From positions 310,001 through 374,000 of the forward strand of contig CP110632.1 of assembly GCA_026210745.1 (NCBI GenBank): a stretch of DNA of 64,000 bases, read 5' to 3'. This DNA comes from Exobasidium rhododendri (taxonomy: Eukaryota > Basidiomycota > Exobasidiomycetes > Exobasidiales > Exobasidiaceae). The translations under genes were made by a program, and so were the position numbers. Shown here one piece after another: positions 56,306 through 64,000 of this stretch; position 1 is the first letter of the stretch, and each line of letters starts with the position of its first letter. Under the pieces are notes generated by a model that worked only from the letters and a program-made list of their open reading frames with translations, searched no databases and had not been told where the DNA came from.

Positions 56306-57907
56306 CTAGTACCGCATTCCACCACTGGATGGCGAATGCGATGATGGCAATTCCTTTTGATGGAGTGAATCATAGAAAGGATTCTTGCTCACGGCAGAGG
56401 TGTGCGGCACTTGACCGTACTCTTCTCGATCGAGAGCGTCATGGAAGTTGTCATCGCTGTCATCATCATCTTGTGCATTGAGACGAGCGAAAGGATTGGT
56501 TCTATCGGATATTCTATGGAAAGGGCTCGAAGGTGAGAGAGGTGGTGTCTTGGGCAATTTGCTCATGAGAGTCTCATTCAGGAAAGGATTTGTGCTGCGA
56601 CGAGGGAGAAGTCGTCGAAGATTAGGAGTCGATGAACTGGTGGGTAGTTGCGTTGACGATGCAGTAGTCGACATATCGGAGAACGAGGTCAAGCCGGTCT
56701 TGGTGGGTGCGATGTCTGTGTTGACTTCTTGCGCCTTTCGATCGTCCGGTGCACCAGGTAGAGCAGTGAGTAGCAGGTCAGACCAGCTCTTGGATCGGCC
56801 AGTCATCTTGTGATCCTGCAAAGGTGGCACGCGTGCTTCCTCCTCTTTGTCTCCTAGGGCAATGTATGACGTATCTGGTTTCTTTCCCAAGGAAGGAGCC
56901 AGGGAAGGCGTGACGGCCGCACCCTTTGCGCCAGTAGATGCAGTCGCAATGACGGCACGCACGATCCCGATCGAAGTAGTCGGAGCCGTTGCCATCTTGT
57001 CCAAGGCGCTTTCACTACCCCCTCGCATCATCATCCTCCGACTCTTTTCCCTTTCCTCTTGTTCTCGTAGCATGGTAAACTTAGCAGCAGATGCAGCACC
57101 GATTGATCTGTTCTTCTCTTCGTACCGTATGAGCGGATTGTCATTCTCGTCTTGCCTGGGAATGTGTCGCGCTCTGCTGGGAGACTCTATCCCACCGTCC
57201 TGAGAGATCACTTTGAACGTTCCAAAGTCCGAGACCGGTAGCACGGGTGCATGTGACGCCGCTCGGCTCTCATTTGTCGTCGAGGTGTGATGCGCCTGTA
57301 GAGGAAGACGTGTACTTGATAAGGAGGGAGGCGATGCATACTCTTCCTCCCTCTCCTTTCTCAAGTCTCGAGGGGCATTGGAAGAAGAGGCGAGAAAATC
57401 ATTGGCCGTCATAAAGCTGCTCATCTGTGGCGCAGCCTCTGTCTCCGATCGTACGTGGAAGGGAGCTTGGCGAGGCTGAGAGTTGGGGATCGTGTTGAGG
57501 GCGTCCGACATTGACTGAGAGCGATGGGGCGGTCTTCTCCCCTTCCTAGACTTCGCTACGTACTCTGGAGGATGAACGTGCGCCGGAAAGAGGTTCAAGT
57601 GCTGTGCGTAGGGGAGGGTAGAATGAGCATCTCTCTCTGAGCAGGCACCACCAAGGTCTACCTTACGCACCCTCGTCAAACCAAGTTCATCGCCAAACAT
57701 CACTTTACAACCCCTGCACTTCAACAGTCGAGCTGCTTCCTTTTGCTGGCGTTCCGAGTCTTTCACTTCCGGAGACAGAGTCCCTCCTGTGATTGTGTCC
57801 AATAGCGTTTCCGTCCTCTTTCGCAATACAGTGAAGGGTTTGTTGAAGATCGCATGCAGAGCTGGCGAGGGAGCGATCGCAGTGTCATATTCCCGGACTC
57901 TCGACAT
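56306..57907 (-). CDS. uncharacterised NPF-motif protein
   Basis: Single exon on the minus strand, 533 residues from the first in-frame ATG at 57905-57907 (MSRVREYDTAI). I do not recognise the family. Near residue 62 is a KCRGCK motif, the only CxxC pair. The rest is Ser/Pro/Arg-rich and probably disordered, with many SP and TP sites. Near the C-terminus are three NPF tripeptides (TNPFLNE about 438, TNPFARL about 473 and KNPFYDS about 511). NPF motifs bind EH domains (Ede1, Pan1, End3) and, in yeast, the Sla1 homology domain, so an endocytic adaptor role is a reasonable guess. The gene is divergent from UBC2. Confidence 0.75.
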   Translation of the reverse strand: MSRVREYDTAIAPSPALHAIFNKPFTVLRKRTETLLDTITGGTLSPEVKDSERQQKEAARLLKCRGCKVMFGDELGLTRVRKVDLGGACSERDAHSTLPYAQHLNLFPAHVHPPEYVAKSRKGRRPPHRSQSMSDALNTIPNSQPRQAPFHVRSETEAAPQMSSFMTANDFLASSSNAPRDLRKEREEEYASPPSLSSTRLPLQAHHTSTTNESRAASHAPVLPVSDFGTFKVISQDGGIESPSRARHIPRQDENDNPLIRYEEKNRSIGAASAAKFTMLREQEEREKSRRMMMRGGSESALDKMATAPTTSIGIVRAVIATASTGAKGAAVTPSLAPSLGKKPDTSYIALGDKEEEARVPPLQDHKMTGRSKSWSDLLLTALPGAPDDRKAQEVNTDIAPTKTGLTSFSDMSTTASSTQLPTSSSTPNLRRLLPRRSTNPFLNETLMSKLPKTPPLSPSSPFHRISDRTNPFARLNAQDDDDSDDNFHDALDREEYGQVPHTSAVSKNPFYDSLHQKELPSSHSPSSGGMRY

Positions 57908-58947
57908 CTTTGCTGTGATTATCGAATTTTTGAAGCAGTACTGCTGATGGTGGGGGTTCTGTCCTTCTTTTCCTCTATACCGGCTATGCTGATGGCAGGA
58001 AGGGAAAGAATGACGCCCCAAGCGAATGCGGGGAAAGGAGAGGGGAGTCGGGAAGCCCTTCTTCCTTCATCATATCGGTCACTTCTCAAGCAGTGACGGC
58101 AACGGTCAGTACTAGCCGATTCGGCCTTTGACATTATCTCGCATTCTACTTGTCAGATTTCTTCTGATTATTCACGGTATCCGAAAGAATAGCACATTAG
58201 TAGTGTGATCGATTTACAGTTAGATAAAGTGACCCCGCCACAGTCTTGCTACTGTACGTTGGTTTTATGATCTGAAAACGGGTCCACCCTCAAATAAACT
58301 CGGACTTTCACGCTAATTTCCACGTATCTCGTTACAATATTTCGACATAAACAAATACTGTTTCATCCCGCGCCATCAACTTGTATGCACTTGAAGATGT
58401 AACTGTAATACCGGTAGGAACGGGGACCCTCACGCACATCTCATCAGCATTCTCTCCATGAATGGCAAGATCGCTTGGAGTAGTGAGAGACAAGGATGGG
58501 GGGAAAGGCATCTGTCTTAACAGAAAAGGAGCGTCAACGAGGCACACATTTATCAAGCTACAATACAAGACATCCTCTGATGCTTTGAAGTGCCTCACCC
58601 GTCATTCACTCACTACCTCCGCACCCGCGTACGAAATCACTATAGCCTAATCATCTGAATATTGGCAGACTAGGAAGCGTTGCGCGCGTTATTCTATAGG
58701 GACGCGCGCGCGGACATCCCAAATTTGTGCTAAGGCTAGGCACGCTTCTCAAATTAGGTTCAATCGATCCACTCCTTTCACCCATTGACTCCCTTGCCTA
58801 CCACTGTACCACCGTGTCTCTCCGTCAGCCTGAACAGGATCAAAGAGGCACTGCTCATCCGGTCACTTTACAGACTCTGAAAGCTGAACGGTGGATGCTC
58901 TAGCGCTTCCTGTCCCGACAGCTAAGGAAGGCAAAGAGGGGCCGAAA
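57908..58947. other. intergenic: divergent promoters of the NPF protein and UBC2
   Basis: About 1.04 kb. It contains two alternating CG stretches (58682-58688 and 58703-58712). An 88-codon frame at 58332-58598 (-) has no recognisable features and is not called. Confidence 0.45.
58682..58712. repeat. paired alternating CG runs
   Basis: GCGCGCG and CGCGCGCGCG flank a 14-nt AT-richer centre, a sequence able to pair or adopt Z-DNA. It lies 240 bp upstream of the UBC2 ATG. Confidence 0.55.
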
Positions 58948-61674
58948 ATGAGTGTTGCTTCTGCATCCACACCAGCTGCGATTGGCAGTCTCGGAGATGC
59001 ACCAGCGTTGTCGTCCGCCGCAATGTCTGCTGCCTTGGGCACACCGGATGCCATCCATCCCGCCGATTGGACGAGCGTCCAAGTGATAAGATGGCTAGGT
59101 GTACTGGTTCCTGCTTCCATCTCCAAATTATACGCAAACAATTTCAGAGAAAACGATATAGTAGGGGAGGCATTGATACAGTTAGACCCTGAAGCCCTCA
59201 AGGATATCGGAGTCTCTTCTGTTGGCCATCGATTGGTGATCTTGAAAGCAATCTATGAACTGAAGATGAAGTGGGGCGTTGAATTGGAAGCCGATGATTG
59301 GAGACCTACAGCACAGGATGGTCTACACAGGAACGGGAGTATTGCCGCTTCAAGCAGTACCGGGACTCTGATGGCGGGCGCTTCAAGGTATAGTATGGCG
59401 AGCATCTCTTCTTTTGGAATTATGAGGGCCTTGCAGGAGAGGGATGAAAGAGTCAGAGCATTAGAATTAGAGTTGGCAAGACTGGAGGATTGGTTGGTAC
59501 GATGGACTGGAGAGATGGGAAATCCTTCCAAGGTGAGTTTGAGAATAAAAGTAGAGTCATTCTCATCCACTGTTCTTCAGTAGTCAGCTCTTCTGATGAA
59601 CGACCATCTCAGGTGGATCCATTACGTCCATACTTTCCTCCCTCCAAGGTATACTCAGCAATGCCGGATGGATCGATACCAGGAGAAGAGTACGAAAGGA
59701 GGGCTAGCATGTCGAACAGCAATCACCCTTTGAGCATGGCTGACAGACGACCATCCTCACAATATAGCGGTCCGCTGACTGCTATCAGCAGTGCTGGGAT
59801 CGACAATTTACCTGAAGCGCCCTACGTCTTCCACCCAGCTCGAAAAGGATCCATTCCAGGTCCGATGACACCGTCTTCGACTTTCGACACTTCCCATACC
59901 TACTCACATCATCCGGCCTCTGGTAAAGTATCTCAAATGGAACTGAGCCCTACAAGCAGTAGCGCAACACCTAGTGCGACTCCAACCAGTGCACATCCTC
60001 CCATTTCTGCTGCTCCCTCGATCTTGGCGGATAATATTGCTCTACATCGTGTGGCTTCTCCTTCTCTCTCGACGCCATCTGGTGCAAAGTCCGCTTCAAC
60101 GACTATTCAAGCAGCATTTGCTACCTCTGCACAACCAGCGCCGAATACTTTCCTCCAATCGGCTTCCTCGGCTGGCCCTTCCTCGCCTTTACTGGGTGGC
60201 AGCACTGCTACCACCTCTGCAGCGACCCCCACAACCCTGACCAAGAAGGATGAAAGGCCAGGAGGAGGAGGAGGGGCAGAGACGCCTTACAAGTCATTCC
60301 GAGTCACACTCGACGATCCTTGCCACAAGGTCTTACCTGCTGCTCTCAAGAAATACAAGATCAACGACGACTGGAAGCTGTATGCTCTTTTCATCTGCTA
60401 TGGTACAACTGGTGAGTGATCCGTCATGAGGAGTGTGTACCTAACTGGCTAACATGTCATGTCTTTCAACAGAGCGATGCTTGAGCTACGACGAAAAGCC
60501 GCTCTTGCTGTTTCAAAAGCTAAAGGAAGCAAAGCAAAGCCCAGTGTTCATGCTTCGACACATCCGCGACGTCAAGTCACCAATTGCGATTGCCAATGCA
60601 AAGGCAGCGGCTAGAAAGACGGGAGCAGTGGCAGGAAAGTCAGAGACGGGAAAGTTAAAGGCGTCTACTTCAGCCAATTCCATAAGTGGAGAGCAGGGAA
60701 GTATCGGAAGAGGGGTGGATGCCGTCGTCAAGCTTGTCGGAGGAAGTGGTGGTGACAAGAAGGGAGAAGAAAAGTACGTCGATTCACCGCCGGGCCAACC
60801 TAGACTGACCGGACCCATCACTCAGCCAAACGACGGCAAGACTGTCACGACGGAACCAGGATCTTTTGCTATTGCCATCTACCCCTACGTTTCCGAGAGG
60901 GAAGATGAATTTGACGTCAAGGTTGGATCCACCTTTATCGTCAAGGGAAAGGCGAAGGGATGGTGGATCGTTCACAGAGATGCAAAGGCAACTGGCCAAG
61001 CTGACGTGACTGGCATAGTGAAGAACGCAGATGGAAGTGCCAAGAATGGCGGGGAAATCAGGACTGGTTGGGTGCCGGCAGGTTGCTTGCTCGAGACGAA
61101 GAAACCAATCTCTCTGCTTTCGCCCGGATTCGCTGCCACTGCAGCGCTCACCTCTCCAAAGACACCAAACGAGGGGACGTTCTCTTCTCAGCAGCAGCGT
61201 GCTCCCTCTAGTCCTGGGCTGGTCGGTGAAGACGACTTTAACACTCCGAAGCCTTCGGTCTCAGCGGCCGGAGGAGCAAGTGGTGGTGGTGGTCCCTCCA
61301 ACATCAGCAATCCCGTAGCTACTGCACCTATTCCACCTTCCATGATCACTAGCACAAGCACACCTGGTATCCTGCTGATGGACTATCACGATGCAGAGGA
61401 GAATCTTCATCTTCTAAAGGACGTGCGTCTTCGTGTATTCAAGAGGTACAATCATTGGTCTTACTGTGTGGAAGAAGGATCGGGACACTCAAGAGCTTGG
61501 CTTCCGAGCTGGTACATTGGCAAAGTCGGCCCTAGTCGTGGTGACAAGAGTCATGGAAGTAGCAGATCGGGAAGTGGTGGCAGTGGCAGCGCAAGCAAGA
61601 CTGCAAATGCAGACGGAGGTAGCTTTGGTCACAGTACTTCGTCGCAAAAGACTGCTACTATTCCACTGATGTGA
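58948..61674 (+). CDS. UBC2: Ubc2/Ste50-type MAP kinase adaptor (SAM, RA, two SH3)
   Basis: Three exons, 58948-59532, 59613-60411 and 60473-61674, giving 861 residues, close to U. maydis Ubc2. A SAM domain spans about residues 37-111 (DWTSVQVIRWLG, LKDIGVSSVGHRLVILKAI). A Ser/Ala/Pro-rich linker follows. The Ras-association domain, about 417-494 (YKSFRVTLDDPCHKVL ... LYALFICYGTTE/RCLSYDEKPL), is split by intron 2. SH3 domains lie at about 590-670 (AIAIYPYVSEREDEFDV, GWVPAGCLLE) and 759-814 (LLMDYHDAEENLHL, SRAWLPSWYIG). SAM plus RA is Ste50-like; the C-terminal SH3 pair is the basidiomycete Ubc2 arrangement. Ubc2 links Ras and the MAPKKK of the pheromone/virulence cascade. The ATG at 58948 is the first in frame. 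Confidence 0.93.
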
Positions 61675-61923
61675 ATGGCGCGCTTTCTCCTCAATTTTTT
61701 TCCATCTGCGAGGTATCCACCGATATCCACATCAGAAAATTTTCTCTCTCTTTTCTCCATGCCCTTTACCCACATCATCACTCCGGCAGTCGAACGTGCC
61801 ATTCCACTCTTGTAATCAGGATCTGAATTCGCTGCAGTCCTTACACAATCTCATATTGCACTGACGACGACGACGACTTCAATACCATGACTCCCTCAGA
61901 GACTCTCTAATGATTGCCACCTC

Positions 61924-62214
61924 CTACTGCTGAGACTCCTCAAGGCCCCTCACACGAGCGGCGCCTTCCTGCACCTCCTTGTCGTTTCCAAACACTTTTC
62001 CAGCAAACATCTGAAGGAAGAAGAAGAAGAAGCAGAGGAAGTGGGTCAATTTTCCTTACTCGTTGAGATTATCAGGGGGAGACTTCATTCACCTTTGCTT
62101 GGCCTTGTACTTGCTCATTGAAAGGTACGTTTTGACCAGGTTCTATTCCTGTGATCGGTGCATCTTTTGCCGTTTCGGGAACGTTGGAATCAAGCTCTGA
62201 TGGATTCGTAGATG

Positions 62215-62249
<35 letters not shown>

Positions 62250-62456
62250 AGTGAACGGGAGAAAAGAAGAGTGGAAGAAAGGAAAAGAAGAGACGAGAAG
62301 TGTGATATCAGCGTACGTTTTCTCGTTGTTCAACATCTTCAGACCCTTTGAATCGCTCAAAAGGATGACAGACAATGACAAAGACTCACGTTGACCCAAC
62401 GTATTGCTCTGGCCCTGGGCGGTTCCTCCGGTCTGCTCGCTTGATTGGTATGACAT
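61924..62456 (-). CDS. small 85-residue protein, three exons
   Basis: Minus-strand exons 62390-62456, 62093-62196 and 61924-62010 assemble an 85-residue protein, MSYQSSEQTGGTAQGQSNTL through DAPITGIEPGQNVPFNEQVQG to AKMFAGKVFGNDKEVQEGAA and ending EESQQ. All donors (GTGAGT, GTGAATG) and acceptors (CAG) are good, and the phases match. The composition is hydrophilic, Gln/Gly/Glu-rich, with one amphipathic AKMFAGKVFG segment reminiscent of small stress-type proteins, but I cannot name the family. Intron 1 contains a TA microsatellite. No signal peptide or membrane segment is visible. It is convergent with UBC2, 249 bp away. Confidence 0.7.
62219..62249. repeat. TA dinucleotide microsatellite in intron 1 of the 85-residue gene
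   Basis: A perfect run of about 15 TA units lies 22 bp before the intron acceptor on the minus strand. Length variation here could affect splicing. Confidence 0.9.
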
Positions 62457-62766
62457 TGCGTTGATTTTGGCCGAGGATGGGGATCCGACTGTGTAGATGG
62501 TTGGGGGTGGAGGTAAATCACTTCCTTAAGGAAAGGGTGTAGCTGGGCTAGCCTTGAGCCTTCCGACCGCGCATGAATAAATGCGCGACATTCACATCTC
62601 TATCGTGAGTTGCTTGGAAAAGACGTCTGCCGCCACAAGTCTCGCCCGACGAAAGATTTGAATGGATTGTAACATTACTATACGGCGGTTGCTACTGATA
62701 CAAGGAAGTTGCAAGGATAAAGTTACTATTGTGTCAAATAAAGGGTAAAGATGGGAAAAGCGCACT
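62457..62766. other. intergenic: promoter of the 85-residue gene
   Basis: 310 bp between two minus-strand genes; no feature recognised. Confidence 0.45.
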
Positions 62767-64000
62767 CTAATCTTCCGGTGGAGCAGACGGTGCTGAGGGG
62801 AGGGTATTATCGTGTCTGTCGTTACTTTCCTCCTCTTCTTGGGGTGCGCTTGGGGCTGATGGCTTGATCCGGTCTTGACCTTCATACTGTGGCAGATGAT
62901 TCAAGTCCTCCGGTCTGCTCTCCACCAATGCCAACGCTTTTCTATTCTCTTCTTCCGCCTCGCGCGCCTTCTCTTTGCCCGCACTGGTTGATTTCGCAGG
63001 CTGCGCACCTGTTCGTGAGGGTGACAAGTTACTAGAGTAAGGCATGTCAAAGTGTGAATAGGTGGCGGAAGACAAAGGTCTTGGAGGAGCAGGAAGGAGA
63101 GTGGATCCCATTCGAGTGCCCTTTCCCTTCGAATACCTTCCCTGATCTGATTCGAGGATCGCCAATTCTTCCGCCGCCACTTCCAGATCCGACGGTGCAC
63201 TGGCTAGCACGCCACTCAGCGTATTTGTCTGCAGTAGGGCAGTGGGGGCATCAGGGCTGGAAGGGGAGGAATCGTAACTGGGGGCGGCCACCTGTTGAAG
63301 TGGTGGTGCGCTCGGATAAGAAGCTGCATTTCTTAATCGACCAAGCACGTCCTTGTCGTCGGTAGCGATATGCGCCGAGTAATTGTCCTGTCCGATGCTT
63401 GCTGTAATGTTGGTCTGCGTTCTTAAGTCAGAATTGGCATTGAAGGTGGTGAATGGCTGAGTTGACGAAGTCGCTTGGGTGTCACAGCCAGGCGCGGCAT
63501 CTTCAAATACTGCTTGCGATTTCTCGTCGTTCAGTTGTTGCAAAGGTACTACAACACCGGCGCCCAATTGACGGTCAGCAGATGGGTGGATTTGCTCAGG
63601 ACTTTGAGAGGTAGAACGACGGTGGCTGGGAATATAGGCTGGTGGAAGGGCATCGACATTGTCGTCGTCGTCGAGATTGCTTTGCTGCTGACGTACTGCT
63701 TCATCTGCGGCTGCTACGTCGGCAATCGAAATCACAGTGCGGTCGTTTCTAGTAATTTCCTGTCCTCCTCTTGGTGAGTCTCCAGATTCGACAGAGGCTG
63801 CATCTTCGGGTGCCGTGACCAGCTCAGGGCCTTGTGAAGTCTGCGATCTATCATTCGAGCCATCATCTCGCGATCGACTTGACGTGGACACTCTCGGCAA
63901 AAATCCAGAGGACCTGTCATCATCGACGTCAGATTGAAGTGAGCGGCTCTTTCGCGATGCACTGTCGGCTTTTCTCTTTGTCAACTTTCGGGTTGATACT
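62767..64000 (-). CDS. uncharacterised Pro/Ser-rich protein with a PPxY motif (5' end beyond window)
   Basis: The frame is open from the right edge to the stop at 62767, giving at least 411 residues; no ATG start is inside the window. The sequence is hydrophilic and disordered, with KRKADSASRKSR near the visible start (a possible nuclear signal), a PPAY motif (DALPPAYIPSHRR) able to bind WW domains such as those of Rsp5, and repeated PSAPSAP stretches near the end. LNHLPQYEGQDR is a further short conserved-looking block. A role as a Rsp5 adaptor or substrate is possible, but I cannot assign a family. Exons upstream of the window probably carry any folded domain. Confidence 0.65.
   Translation of the reverse strand, partial: VSTRKLTKRKADSASRKSRSLQSDVDDDRSSGFLPRVSTSSRSRDDGSNDRSQTSQGPELVTAPEDAASVESGDSPRGGQEITRNDRTVISIADVAAADEAVRQQQSNLDDDDNVDALPPAYIPSHRRSTSQSPEQIHPSADRQLGAGVVVPLQQLNDEKSQAVFEDAAPGCDTQATSSTQPFTTFNANSDLRTQTNITASIGQDNYSAHIATDDKDVLGRLRNAASYPSAPPLQQVAAPSYDSSPSSPDAPTALLQTNTLSGVLASAPSDLEVAAEELAILESDQGRYSKGKGTRMGSTLLPAPPRPLSSATYSHFDMPYSSNLSPSRTGAQPAKSTSAGKEKAREAEEENRKALALVESRPEDLNHLPQYEGQDRIKPSAPSAPQEEEESNDRHDNTLPSAPSAPPED

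Noticed and set aside
58332-58598. 88-codon minus-strand frame upstream of UBC2
   Set aside because: Reads somewhat protein-like, but no family, no splice partners and no promoter evidence.

Overview
This is a window of a nuclear fungal genome, almost certainly from a basidiomycete. The genes are eukaryotic, with short introns (about 55-240 bp) bounded by GTGAGT-like donors and AG acceptors, and include histone H4 in five exons, an intron-containing tRNA-Val, a Ssz1 atypical Hsp70 and a Vps10 sorting receptor. A Ubc2-type MAP-kinase adaptor (SAM, RA and two SH3 domains) and a protein with a Rua1-type C-terminal domain point to Basidiomycota, probably Ustilaginomycotina; the subphylum is an inference. 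There is no operon structure, CRISPR array or recognisable intact transposon.

Layout, left to right. 1-12 kb: the 5' end of a SLA1-type actin regulator (-), RPB7 (+), an EF-hand MscS channel (+), a Rua1-like zinc-finger regulator (+), APC2 (-), tRNA-Val(AAC) (-) and SSZ1 (+). 12-20 kb: two tandem secreted GH5 exo-beta-1,3-glucanases (+) and histone H4 (-). 20-25 kb: a 1407-residue coiled-coil protein with a PACT-like spindle-pole domain (+). 24.6-28.9 kb: 4.3 kb without a supportable gene. 29-35 kb: an Ada-like protein (methylphosphotriester zinc domain plus AraC-type helix-turn-helix, no methyltransferase active site) (+), an MMtag-domain protein (+) and a mitochondrial DUF1640/MCUR1-like protein (-). 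35-46 kb: VPS10 (+), a large P-loop NTPase of unknown function (-), an inverted broken fragment of the neighbouring DNAJC7-like gene, then that TPR/J-domain co-chaperone gene itself (-). 46-64 kb: a Doa4-type deubiquitinase (-), a Sec7-like/PH protein without the catalytic glutamate (+), an NPF-motif protein (-), the UBC2 adaptor (+), an 85-residue protein (-) and the 3' part of a PPxY-containing protein (-).

Most genes are core housekeeping genes with no common pathway. Several touch endocytosis and endosomal sorting (SLA1, VPS10, the Doa4-type enzyme, the Sec7-like protein, the NPF and PPxY proteins), but they are interleaved with unrelated genes and I do not infer a functional cluster. The least conventional elements are the P-loop NTPase with its adjacent duplicated gene fragment, the Ada-like protein, the Sec7-like protein with a changed active site, and the 8-nt micro-exon and Cys57 of histone H4. 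Exon boundaries were assigned by eye from splice consensus, reading frame and family conservation; no transcript data were available.
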